This document shows positions 1-6,859 of a DNA stretch of 28,679 nucleotides, piece after piece (the stretch's first letter is position 1; every line of letters begins with the position of its first letter). Location of the stretch: assembly GCA_038239345.1 (NCBI GenBank), contig JBBSEX010000035.1, positions 1-28,679 on the forward strand. The letters run 5' to 3'. Below the pieces are notes generated by a model, which had not been told where the DNA came from, made no database searches, and was given only the letters and a program-made list of their open reading frames with translations. Source of the stretch: JBBSEX01 sp038239345. Its GTDB lineage: Bacteria > Acidobacteriota > Terriglobia > Bryobacterales > Bryobacteraceae. The translations under genes and the position numbers were made by a program.

Positions 1-48
1 CATTCCCACCGCTTCGACGACTGCTCCTTATATAAAGGACAAAACCCG

Positions 49-1134
49 GTGAGGCAAAAACCGCCTCACCAAAGAATCAACAACTTAGGGTGGGCCAAAA
101 TAAACCGCCGAAGTGGGCCAGTTTCACTTGCCAAACGCAAGGGTTCTGTTTCGTCAGTGCCAAAAGCTCAGGCCCGCAGGGAATTGGACGAGATTCTTAG
201 TCCAATTAACAGCCGGGCTGATGCTCCTTCTGCAACCAAAAAGTGGGGTGAGTTCGTGAACAATACCTACCTCCCCTTCTATCGAAGAAAATGGAAACGC
301 TCGTCAGCAAACACCAACGAAGACCGGCTGCGAGTTCACCTTGAGCCGATATATGGAGAGCAGACTCTCGGAAGTTTCAACCGAGAGGAACTCCAGACAA
401 TGCTCGACGAAAAGGCCCAAAGCGGGTTTTCCTACAGCGTCGTTGCCCACCTAAGATGGGACCTTCGGCAAATTCTTCGAATGGCCGTTTCAGAAGGCCA
501 TATTCTGAGAAATCCAGCGGAGCTTCTCTTTATTCCACGAGAAGCAAAGCGCCCAGAGCACACGGCCATGAGCCGAGAGGAGGTACTGAAATGCTTTTTA
601 GTCCTTGAACAACGAGAAAGGTTGATCGTGAAGTTTGCCGTTCTTGCCGGGCTTCGCCCAGGAGAAATTTTAGCCCTGAAGTGGGGCCGTCTCTCCGGGA
701 CGCACGTCGACATTCAGCAGCGAGTCTACCGTGGGGAAATCGACTCGCCAAAGACGTCGAACTCTGTGCGAAAGGCGGCGCTCTCTGCCGGCCTGATGGC
801 TGAGATTGAACTTTGGCGCGATGTTTCTTTGGACCCTAGCCAAGACGCTTGGGTGTTTCCTTCCGAATCCGGAAAAACTCCGCTTGGACGTGACAACGTC
901 TGGCGGAGACGAATCGGCCCGCAGCTAAAGAATGCCGGTCTTGGTTGGGTGGACTTCCACGTGATGCGTCGTACACATTCGACCTTGATGAACGAGATCC
1001 ACGACGATCCCAAACTTGTGGCTGACCAGCTCGGACACACTGTCGACGTGAATCAAAACGTCTACACGCGCGCGTCCATCGCGAGGCGGAAGACAGCGGT
1101 AGACGCGCTAGAAAACGCCCTTTTAGTAACTTAA
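49..1134 (+). CDS. int: Tyrosine recombinase (phage/ICE-type integrase)
   Basis: Site-specific recombinase that would integrate and excise the element at a tRNA gene. Catalytic residues are visible: Arg203 in AGLRPGEIL, His304 and Arg307 in FHVMRRTH, His330 in LGHTVDVN and the nucleophile Tyr339 in NVYT. An N-terminal SAM-like core-binding domain (about residues 60-160) contains the stretch YLPFYRRKWKRS, which I remember as typical of acidobacterial integrases. The start given is a GTG, but the frame stays open to the left edge of the window, so the true start may lie outside. The first 30 or so residues do not look like the usual integrase N terminus. The gene ends 64 bp from a 3' half of tRNA-Gly, the normal arrangement for an integrase beside its attachment site. 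It reads towards that site. Confidence 0.93.
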   Translation: MRQKPPHQRINNLGWAKINRRSGPVSLAKRKGSVSSVPKAQARRELDEILSPINSRADAPSATKKWGEFVNNTYLPFYRRKWKRSSANTNEDRLRVHLEPIYGEQTLGSFNREELQTMLDEKAQSGFSYSVVAHLRWDLRQILRMAVSEGHILRNPAELLFIPREAKRPEHTAMSREEVLKCFLVLEQRERLIVKFAVLAGLRPGEILALKWGRLSGTHVDIQQRVYRGEIDSPKTSNSVRKAALSAGLMAEIELWRDVSLDPSQDAWVFPSESGKTPLGRDNVWRRRIGPQLKNAGLGWVDFHVMRRTHSTLMNEIHDDPKLVADQLGHTVDVNQNVYTRASIARRKTAVDALENALLVT

Positions 1135-1142
1135 AAGGGTTA

Positions 1143-1161
1143 TTTGGAGCATTTTGGAGCA
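1143..1161 (+). repeat. Tandem 9-bp repeat between int and att scar
   Basis: TTTGGAGCA occurs twice, at 1143-1151 and 1153-1161, with a 10-bp period (about one helical turn). It lies between the int stop codon and the tRNA scar. Short direct repeats in this position can be arm-type integrase or excisionase binding sites. Only two copies are seen, so the role is inferred. Confidence 0.35.
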
Positions 1162-1198
1162 GGCCTTGAGATCAGGCGACGCTAAACAGTTGATTCTA

Positions 1199-1243
1199 TG
1201 GAGCGGGAGACGGGGTTCGAACCCGCGACGTCCAGCTTGGGAA
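1199..1243 (-). other. att scar: 3' half of a tRNA-Gly(CCC) gene
   Basis: Read on the minus strand this is the 3' part of a tRNA: anticodon loop TTCCCAA (anticodon CCC), 3' anticodon-stem strand GCTGG, a five-base variable loop, a T arm with GTTCGAAC-type loop and GCGGG/CCCGT stem, the 3' acceptor strand CTCCCGC, discriminator T and an encoded CCA (1199-1201). The tRNA match stops right after the loop: the next bases (from 1244) do not pair with the stem, and no 5' half follows. It is therefore not a functional tRNA but the direct repeat left when an element integrates into the 3' end of tRNA-Gly. By geometry, the intact tRNA should lie to the right, beyond this window. Confidence 0.8.
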
Positions 1244-1257
1244 ACTAGTCGTGGATT

Positions 1258-1302
1258 GTAAATAAAGAACATATGCGTCCATGGCGGTAAATACTGAACA
1301 TA
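1258..1302 (+). repeat. Iteron-like pair of 16-bp direct repeats upstream of repA
   Basis: GTAAATAAAGAACATA (1258-1273) and GTAAATACTGAACATA (1287-1302) match at 14 of 16 positions and are spaced 29 bp start to start. They form an AT-rich island in otherwise GC-rich sequence, about 160 bp before the RepA-family gene. Initiators of this class commonly bind iterons near their own gene, so this may be part of the origin or an autoregulatory operator. Two copies is few for an iteron array, and they also lie close to the att scar, so integrase/excisionase binding is an alternative. The rest of the 1303-1460 gap holds no clear gene, only a short CGTCG/CGACG hairpin near 1422-1442. Confidence 0.4.
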
Positions 1303-1460
1303 GAAAACCGTGCTGTTTCAGCGTATTTTGCTTTTGCCCCTCTTAACGCATTAATCGCAGTAACGAGAAGGGTCCTGCTTTAGCTTCCGATTTACCCACC
1401 TGAAAGCCTCGCCTTGAGGACTCGTCGGGCCGCCCCGGCGACGTTACGCGAGGTGAGTCA

Positions 1461-2453
1461 TTGAAAAGTACATTACAAGCGGCTGCTCCACGAGTAGGGG
1501 CACACCAACACCACGGTTTCCAATCCGCCGGGTCGATCCTCCGCACGATGCCGGGCGACCTGGTGGTTTCCAAACAGCAACTGCGGCGGGCGGAGGCGAT
1601 CGCTTGCGTCCGCCTGAAACGGCAGGAGGCGAATCAGAATCTCGGCTTTGCTTCGCGGCCCTTCGTGCTCTGCGGATTGCCGATCAAGAAACCGGGCGAC
1701 GGACAATTGCTCCACGAACGGCGCAACGGCCAGTTTTCGCTTCAGGTGACGGGCCATCCAGCATATGGCCTTCCGTGGGGGCAGGACCGCCTCATTCCCA
1801 TCTTCCTTGCCACCCTGGCTATCCGCCAGCAGAGCCAGACGATTCAGTTCCGCAGTGCGGCGGAAATGCTTGATTCCTTCGGCATGCAACAAGGCGGAAC
1901 GCAGTACCGACGACTGATCGCCGCATTCCAACGGATCTTCGGCGCGACGATTTTCTTTGGGACCGACACGCAGCGGGAACGAGCCGCCGTCATCCACCGT
2001 TGTCGGTTCAACTTCATGAGCGAAGCGCGCATCTGGTATTCGCGTGATGCCGATCAGGACACCCTGCCGGGCGGGTTCCAGAACCAAATTGTTCTCAGCC
2101 ATGAGTTCTTCAACGAGATCATGAGCCATCCAATCCCGACGGACATGGAGGCAGCAAAGGCGCTGTCCTGTTCGCCGGCGGCTCTCGATTTGTTCATGTG
2201 GCTCTCGTACCGCTGCTTCGTGGCGAAGGGGCGCGAACGGGTCCCTCTGTTCGGAGACTTTGGGCTGGTCAACCAACTCGGCAGCTCGGATTATGCGAGG
2301 CCCCGGAAGTTCCGCGAACGGCTCGAAGGCTGGCTGGACCTGGTCCGGTCCATGTGGCCGGAGTGTCCGGCCGTAATGGATACGGCGGGCACCGGCCTCT
2401 TGGTCGATCGGGCAAGTGCCGTTCTGCCTTCGGGAGGCATCAATGTTCGATAG
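1461..2453 (+). CDS. repA: Plasmid replication initiator, RepA_C family
   Basis: Replication initiator of the plasmid RepA type. The C-terminal two thirds show the family pattern: a hydrophobic segment beginning DRLIPIFLATLAIR, a winged-helix stretch AAEMLDSFGM, and the signature region QIVLSHEFFNEIMSHPIP followed by LDLFMWLSYRCF. About 330 residues is in the usual size range. The start is TTG at 1461, chosen because GAGGTGAG lies just upstream; the first 60 residues resemble nothing I know, so a later start is possible. It is convergent with the cargo genes. The next reading frame (DnaA-like) begins at an ATG overlapping its last codons (2443), with GGGAGG upstream. A RepA gene in an integrated element suggests a plasmid-like phase or an ICE that replicates after excision. 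Confidence 0.85.
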   Translation: MKSTLQAAAPRVGAHQHHGFQSAGSILRTMPGDLVVSKQQLRRAEAIACVRLKRQEANQNLGFASRPFVLCGLPIKKPGDGQLLHERRNGQFSLQVTGHPAYGLPWGQDRLIPIFLATLAIRQQSQTIQFRSAAEMLDSFGMQQGGTQYRRLIAAFQRIFGATIFFGTDTQRERAAVIHRCRFNFMSEARIWYSRDADQDTLPGGFQNQIVLSHEFFNEIMSHPIPTDMEAAKALSCSPAALDLFMWLSYRCFVAKGRERVPLFGDFGLVNQLGSSDYARPRKFRERLEGWLDLVRSMWPECPAVMDTAGTGLLVDRASAVLPSGGINVR

Positions 2454-2635
2454 ACGACCGCCACGCATTTGGCCTGTGACCTTGCAGCAAATCGAGGCCA
2501 CGGTATCGGGCCCACCTCGGCCCGGGAAGGGTGCCGGGAAACAGGCAGGGCGAATGCTTCAGCCGACAGATCTCCATGTACCTCGCCAAGCATGTCGGCG
2601 GATGGAGTACGCCGCAAATCGGCCGATTCTACAAT
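2443..2635 (+). pseudogene. Remnant of a DnaA domain IV-like DNA-binding gene
   Basis: Starts at ATG 2443, overlapping the repA stop, with a good GGGAGG ribosome site. The first frame has VTLQQIEATV, the usual opening of a DnaA C-terminal domain. The match then moves to another frame and continues as SRQISMYLAKHVGG, WSTPQIGRFYN. The first part corresponds to the DnaA basic-loop/helix signature (RQIAMYLAR in the family) and the second to the following helix. The expected continuation GRDHSTV is absent in every frame: similarity ends at about 2635. So there is one frameshift near 2500-2560 and a truncation. Small stand-alone proteins with this domain occur on mobile elements. Translational coupling to repA suggests the intact ancestor helped in replication or its control. 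Confidence 0.6.
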
Positions 2636-2706
2636 CCTTCTTTCGCTCGCGCGTCGCAGACGTCCTGGATACGACCAACCAGGAGTCCTCTCAGTTCTTC
2701 GTCCAT
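2629..2706 (-). pseudogene. Possible truncated 5' end of a minus-strand cargo gene
   Basis: ATG at 2706 preceded by GAGAGGG opens a 25-codon frame (MDEELRGLLVGRI, then QDVCDARAKEGL) that stops at 2629. This is exactly where the convergent DnaA-like remnant loses similarity, so it may be the beginning of a third gene of the minus-strand unit, cut by a recombination junction near 2635. The 2640-2775 stretch is strongly pyrimidine-rich on the plus strand. The evidence is one start codon, one ribosome site and position only. Confidence 0.25.
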
Positions 2707-2772
2707 AATTCAATTCCCTCTCTTTCTGTTCGTTCCCTAGGCTTTCCTTTGTTTGGGCTGGTCCCTTTTTCT

Positions 2773-3030
2773 CTAGTGGTGCTTCTGGAGGTGGCCTTCG
2801 ACCACCGTTAGCTCGACCCTGGTCTGCTCGACGATCGCCACGGTGCACACGATGCAGAAGATAGGGTGGTGCACGAACCCGCTCTTCATCTTGGGGATCT
2901 TGAAGCAGCTCTCGCCCTTCACGACCGTCCCCTCGCAGCGGTCGCACGGCGTGGCCATCCCGCATGTATGTGGTTCTGGCGTGCCTGTGGAGATCGCGAG
3001 GAGCGAGGGCGTCTTACCCTTTCTTGCCAC
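2773..3030 (-). CDS. Small CxxC zinc-finger-like protein
   Basis: Short protein with two Cys pairs, CDRC and CIVC, plus a Cys in GESCFK and paired histidines in GFVHHPIF: the layout of a small zinc ribbon. It follows the HTH-helicase gene and can begin inside that gene's last codons at GTG 3030 (85 residues, 17-nt overlap). An internal ATG at 2958 would give 61 residues starting MATPCDRC. The overlap favours translational coupling to the helicase, but the conserved part begins at the later start, so the start is unsettled. I do not recognise the family. By position it is probably a partner of the helicase, perhaps a nucleic-acid-binding or regulatory subunit. That is inference. Confidence 0.6.
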   Translation of the reverse strand: MARKGKTPSLLAISTGTPEPHTCGMATPCDRCEGTVVKGESCFKIPKMKSGFVHHPIFCIVCTVAIVEQTRVELTVVEGHLQKHH

Positions 3031-5014
3031 CGAGCACCCCCTTGTACCGGCGTGTGAGGACGTTCAGGATGCTTTCGAGCTCATTGGTCGCCGTCTCGAA
3101 CTGCTCGGTGCTCCACTGCGGCCGGGGCTGCGGGAACTTGGCCTTGAGCTCCTTGTTGATGAGCGTGACGCCCGCGATGAAGTTGTTCGTCGCCGCGACA
3201 CCGGCATTTACGAGCTCGCGTCCCGCGCGGTTGATGCCGAGCCGGTTCATGAGGAGGTTCGCGGCACGGTTCACCTGGTCGTTCAACCCCTTCTTGCGGG
3301 TCTCCCACTCGCGTTGTGGGAGTACCTGGTAGGGGGCGGCTGCCTTCGTGGTGGTGCGCGTGCTTGCCTTTGCGAGGACGATCGCGTCCGCCTGCTCGGG
3401 GTCGAGGCCGAGGGATTCGAGCTTCTCCCGGAGCTCCTTGATGATGTCCTCTTGTTCTGCGGACGTGAACTGTTCCTCGATCATGGTGTCCACGATCTCG
3501 TAGTTCACCACGGCTTGCTCGTTGAGTCGCATGCGTCTCGTGCCGCCCGCGACCTCCGCTGGGGGCTCAGGTTCCTTGCCGCCGATGACTTCCTCCCAGA
3601 ACTTCTGATCGTCGCTCTCGAACAGCTTGAACTCGCGGAGTCGCTCGTCTAGGTTCATGCCGGCATGCGTGACAACGTGACCGTAATTGTCGGGGTGGCC
3701 GGGGCTGTTCTGGACGATCACTCGAAGGATGCGCCCGACGAACTGGATGTAAGGCGCCAGCGTGCGGAAGGGGCGGAAGATCGCCGCGACACTCAGCTTG
3801 GGGTGGTCGAACCCTTCCCCGAGCATCTGGACCTGGACGATGCAGTCGAGCTCGCCGCTCGTCAGGCGACGCTTGACGTCGACTTTCTTGTCTTCGTCCA
3901 TTTCGCTGTAGATCAGGTCTGCCTTGAACCCACGCGCCTCGTAGAGCGCCACGATCTTTTTGGCGTGGTTGACGGTGCACGCGACCGCGATCAACTGGTG
4001 AGCGGTCCCGGTCTCGCGGAGCTGTTCGAGCCGCTGGAGGCTGTTGTCTACGATCGTCTGGTTGCACGGCTCGCTCAACGCGATCCCGCGGCTGAACCAG
4101 TCCTTCTCCTTCATCGCGAGCACCTCGTCCAGCGTGTAGATCCTGGTCTCGCCCTTCGCCGTGAACTCCAGCTCGCTCGGCGCGGCATACGACGCGGTGA
4201 TCCGCTTGATGTACCCCTTGAACGTGGCCTTCTTGAACGGATACCGGTAGATCAGATCGCCCTGGATCTCCTGCGCGTCACCACGGAATGGCGTCGCGGT
4301 CATGTTGATCACCCGCGCGTCCTTAAAGTGCTCGTGCACCTTCTGCCAGCTCGCGGCCGGGGAGTGGTGCGCCTCGTCAACAATGATCATGTCGAAGAAG
4401 TCCCTCGGGAACTGCTGCAGCCACTTCTCGGGGTTCGTCGCGAGCTGTTGGACGTTCGTGATGACGAAGTGGGACTTCTCGCACACGGACAGATTGCCGG
4501 TGTCGAGGGTGGTCGCGAATGGCCCACCGATCATGGCTTCTTCCGTGAGGATGTTCCGTTTCCTCCAGAAGCACTTTTGCTTGTTCGTCACGTCGAGGGA
4601 CTCGAAGATGCCGTCCTTGATCGTGAGGTTCGGCGCGATCACCAACACCCGCCCTTTCGCGATCCCAAAGGGCGCGATCGCGGCGATCCCGGACTTCCCG
4701 CACCCGACGGGAATCTGGATGATCGCGGGGTTCTTCCCGTTCTTGAAGTACTCGTAGAGCGCCTTGTACGCCTCGACCTGGGGCTCGCGGAGCTGGAGGT
4801 TTTCCTCGATGTGCGCGGGGGTCTTAAGGAAGAACTGATCCACGGGGATGTTCGATCGTACCCACGCGTCAAGGTCGCGCTTACTAAACAGCCATTTGCT
4901 GCCGACCTTGCTGGACGGGACGGTTCCTTCCCGCGCGAGGTCGTACAGCGCAGTTTTCCCAAGTTGGAGGTACCGCGCGGTCTCCTCGATCGTCATCCAT
5001 TCTTCGTCAGGCAT
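3014..5014 (-). CDS. SF2 helicase with N-terminal excisionase-like HTH
   Basis: About 666 residues. Residues 6-53 form an HTH_17/excisionase (MerR-like) DNA-binding domain (TIEETARYLQLGKTALYDLA, ending RDLDAWV). An SF2 helicase of the type III restriction/ResIII style follows: Walker A GCGKS near 105, DEAH near 213, TATPFRGD near 242, and GEGFDHP and QFVGRILR in the second RecA-like domain (about 426). The C-terminal 200 residues are helical and charged, with no nuclease motif I can see. The start is ATG 5014 because AGGAG lies 8 nt upstream; the TTG at 5032 is poorly placed. The gene is followed with overlap by a CxxC mini-protein and is separated from the DISARM-like operon by 133 bp that hold a possible promoter. 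It is probably a sequence-targeted defence or DNA-processing helicase. A regulator that remodels element DNA is an alternative. Confidence 0.85.
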   Translation of the reverse strand: MPDEEWMTIEETARYLQLGKTALYDLAREGTVPSSKVGSKWLFSKRDLDAWVRSNIPVDQFFLKTPAHIEENLQLREPQVEAYKALYEYFKNGKNPAIIQIPVGCGKSGIAAIAPFGIAKGRVLVIAPNLTIKDGIFESLDVTNKQKCFWRKRNILTEEAMIGGPFATTLDTGNLSVCEKSHFVITNVQQLATNPEKWLQQFPRDFFDMIIVDEAHHSPAASWQKVHEHFKDARVINMTATPFRGDAQEIQGDLIYRYPFKKATFKGYIKRITASYAAPSELEFTAKGETRIYTLDEVLAMKEKDWFSRGIALSEPCNQTIVDNSLQRLEQLRETGTAHQLIAVACTVNHAKKIVALYEARGFKADLIYSEMDEDKKVDVKRRLTSGELDCIVQVQMLGEGFDHPKLSVAAIFRPFRTLAPYIQFVGRILRVIVQNSPGHPDNYGHVVTHAGMNLDERLREFKLFESDDQKFWEEVIGGKEPEPPAEVAGGTRRMRLNEQAVVNYEIVDTMIEEQFTSAEQEDIIKELREKLESLGLDPEQADAIVLAKASTRTTTKAAAPYQVLPQREWETRKKGLNDQVNRAANLLMNRLGINRAGRELVNAGVAATNNFIAGVTLINKELKAKFPQPRPQWSTEQFETATNELESILNVLTRRYKGVLGGKKG

Positions 5015-5032
5015 GGGCACTACTCCTGCCAA

Positions 5033-5061
5033 ATAGTATCAGACGCTGCCATATGATGCAA
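5033..5061 (-). promoter_or_regulatory. Possible promoter for the HTH-helicase unit
   Basis: On the minus strand TTGCAT (5056-5061) is followed after 17 bp by TACTAT (5033-5038), which carries an extended -10 TG (TGATACTAT). Transcription would start near 5026, just ahead of the AGGAG ribosome site of ATG 5014, giving a very short leader. The -35 match is poor and Acidobacteria promoters are little known, so this is weak. It would make the HTH-helicase pair a transcription unit separate from the upstream five-gene operon. Confidence 0.28.
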
Positions 5062-5147
5062 GCTTGACCATCGAACCTGCGGACGGATGGGCCCTCTGCC
5101 CGCTTTTGCGTTTCCGCTGGAAGGACCGCGGGAAAACTGGCGGCCCT

Positions 5148-6066
5148 CTATCTTGTCGGAGGAACAATCTCGATCTCGGTCACGTTGTTGACCGAAACGT
5201 GCGCTTTGCAATAGGCTCCGAAGGCATTCAGTAACTCGTGAACCACATTCAGGCAATGCCTAATGAAGACTTCCGTCATATACACGATGAACGGATGGTC
5301 TCCGTGTGAGGCGAATGAGAACCAGTCTTGCCAGTTTTCATCTTTGATGCGCTTCGTAAAATTGGCACATTCCTTCAGCGGCCACTCTGAAGCCACCGTG
5401 GAACATCTTGTTGCGATAGCTGAAGAGCGCCTCCAACATGTTGTGAAAGCCGGATGGTAAATGCGCCGTGAGACCAACCGCTTCGGCCAGTTGCTTGATT
5501 CCGGGAACGAGCTTTTTTCCCTTCTTCCCGTTGTTGGCGTTGTAGAAAAGGTGGCAGTCCCAGAAATCGTCGGCCTTTGCCATGCCGGAACGCGCGTGAC
5601 CTGGTGGGATTACATCCATCCCAAAATATTCCTTTCGTATGCCCTGAAAGGCCTGGAAAAACATGGATTCGTAGAACGGCGCCAGCATCCCCAGCGCTGC
5701 CATGCTGTGCGCCGCGCCCTGGTAAGTCGAGTCGTGCAGGAGATCAACCCATTCGTCCACCGCCTGTTGGTTCCGCCAGCCGGACGTTTTCCGTGCGTAT
5801 TCGTCAACTTCCTTTATTTGGCGTTCGGTCTCAGTGTCCGCTTGATCGTTGCGGCGAAGCAACGCAGAAATCGCGATGAGCTGGGCCTCGTAGTCAAGGT
5901 CCGGTAGGATTGCACAAGCACTATCGCGGTCGCTCATCTCAAAGTGGCTGAGGCCGCTGTCTTGTAAGATCATGTCGTACATTTCCTGCGACAGCTTCAC
6001 CTGTTCGGGCATTCTACATTCATATCTCAAAGCGGGCATCACCGTGCCATCGCCGAGCTTAAGCAT
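5148..6066 (-). pseudogene. Frameshifted HEPN-candidate protein, fifth gene of the DISARM-like operon
   Basis: Begins at ATG 6066, overlapping the HNH gene stop, with AAGGAGG at ideal spacing. The first frame runs to a stop at 5338; the natural C terminus continues in another frame from about 5387 to 5148. Removing one base in TTCAGAG (about 5385-5389) joins them as FHGGF-EWPLKECANF and gives a 305-residue protein. The sequence is mostly helical. Residues 218-223 are RNKMFH, which fits the R-x4-H (polar residue after Arg) active-site pattern of HEPN RNases, after a helix FHNMLEALFSY. The shift falls directly after this motif. I remember similar hypothetical proteins with an RNKMFHNGFEWP-like core. 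An RNase effector or toxin role is inferred. The break could be a real mutation, a slippage site or a sequencing error. Confidence 0.65.
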
Positions 6067-6859
6067 GAGCCTCCTTATTTGGCGTTGGCGGAAACCCATT
6101 CCGTGCCCTGTGCCGGGCGAGGTGCCCGCGGTGGGCGTCGGTTAACTTCAGTTGGACGGCGGCTTCGACGTTCAGTTGCTCAGCGGCTGCGGGAGTTAGG
6201 GCCGGTGAAGACAGCACGTTGCCTTCATCGTTGAAGCTGACGAGGCCGGCGTCGAAGGCGGCGTCCCAGAGGGCGGATAGCAGCAGGCCGTTATGGACGT
6301 CGAGGCGCAGGGCGTCAGTTTCGCATTCGGCCCACGGCACGATGTGCGAGGCGCGGAGCAGCGCTGGGTCCGTAATTCCTGTCAGCGGGCAACGGGCGTC
6401 CCAGTATTTCAACAGGGCTTGGCGGAAGATGTCCTGGCCGACGCGTTGCACGACGAGTCGCTCGGCTTCCGTGGTGCGCGGGATGGATTTCGTCTTCCCA
6501 AGGAACTCTTTCAGTGGGCCGTCCGGCAGGCTGACGCCAAGGCGGTAGGTCCGGTCGAGGGCGCCGTGGAGTTCGTCCATAGCGTGGAACGAATATGCGG
6601 TTCCGCTGGGTGTGCTGCTGCCGGTGGCGGATGACGTGATCGGCGCAAGTCCGAGTTCCGTGGCGACAGCGGCGACGCCGACCACCAGGAACCAAGGTCC
6701 GTCCTTCGAGCCTGCGGCCAGCCAGATGTCGCCCTGCGCGGTGGTGGAGCGGTAGTGAAACCAACCGGAGTCCAGGCCCAATTCGATGCGAAAGCCGTTG
6801 TCGAAGGCGGCCTTCCGCAGTTCGGTGCGGACGACGAAGGATGGCGGGTTTTCGATCAT
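6059..6859 (-). CDS. HNH endonuclease (HNH_2 type)
   Basis: 266 residues. The C-terminal half carries an HNH nuclease of the PF13391 type: CPLTGI, then SHIVPW with the metal/catalytic His near 172, HNGLLLSALWDAAFD (Asn near 190), and FNDEG. The N-terminal 120 residues (GWFHYRSTTAQGDIWLA, FLVVGVAAVATELG) are an uncharacterised domain that I remember preceding this HNH in restriction-like loci. The start ATG at 6859 overlaps the methylase stop as ATGA, and the stop TAA overlaps the ribosome site/start of the next gene, so the genes are translationally coupled. In context it is the likely DNA-cutting effector of the helicase/methylase operon, filling the place of the phospholipase D gene (drmC) of classic DISARM. 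Its target (unmethylated or modified DNA) cannot be told from sequence. Confidence 0.88.
   Translation of the reverse strand: MIENPPSFVVRTELRKAAFDNGFRIELGLDSGWFHYRSTTAQGDIWLAAGSKDGPWFLVVGVAAVATELGLAPITSSATGSSTPSGTAYSFHAMDELHGALDRTYRLGVSLPDGPLKEFLGKTKSIPRTTEAERLVVQRVGQDIFRQALLKYWDARCPLTGITDPALLRASHIVPWAECETDALRLDVHNGLLLSALWDAAFDAGLVSFNDEGNVLSSPALTPAAAEQLNVEAAVQLKLTDAHRGHLARHRARNGFPPTPNKEAHA

Noticed and set aside
1199..1243. Functional tRNA-Gly gene
   Set aside because: Only the part from the anticodon loop to CCA exists; the D arm and 5' acceptor strand are missing.
1473..2501. Long minus-strand open frame opposite repA
   Set aside because: Shadow frame in GC-rich sequence; its residues are Arg/Pro-rich with no domain, while the plus strand encodes a clear RepA.
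2291..2965. 224-codon minus-strand frame across repA end, DnaA remnant and CxxC gene
   Set aside because: Out of frame with the CxxC protein, highly Arg/Glu-rich, and crosses the supposed recombination junction; no domain visible.
3665..5056. 463-codon plus-strand open frame opposite the HTH-helicase
   Set aside because: Antisense shadow, rich in Val/Leu/Asp/Arg, with no motif; the minus strand shows a complete SF2 helicase.
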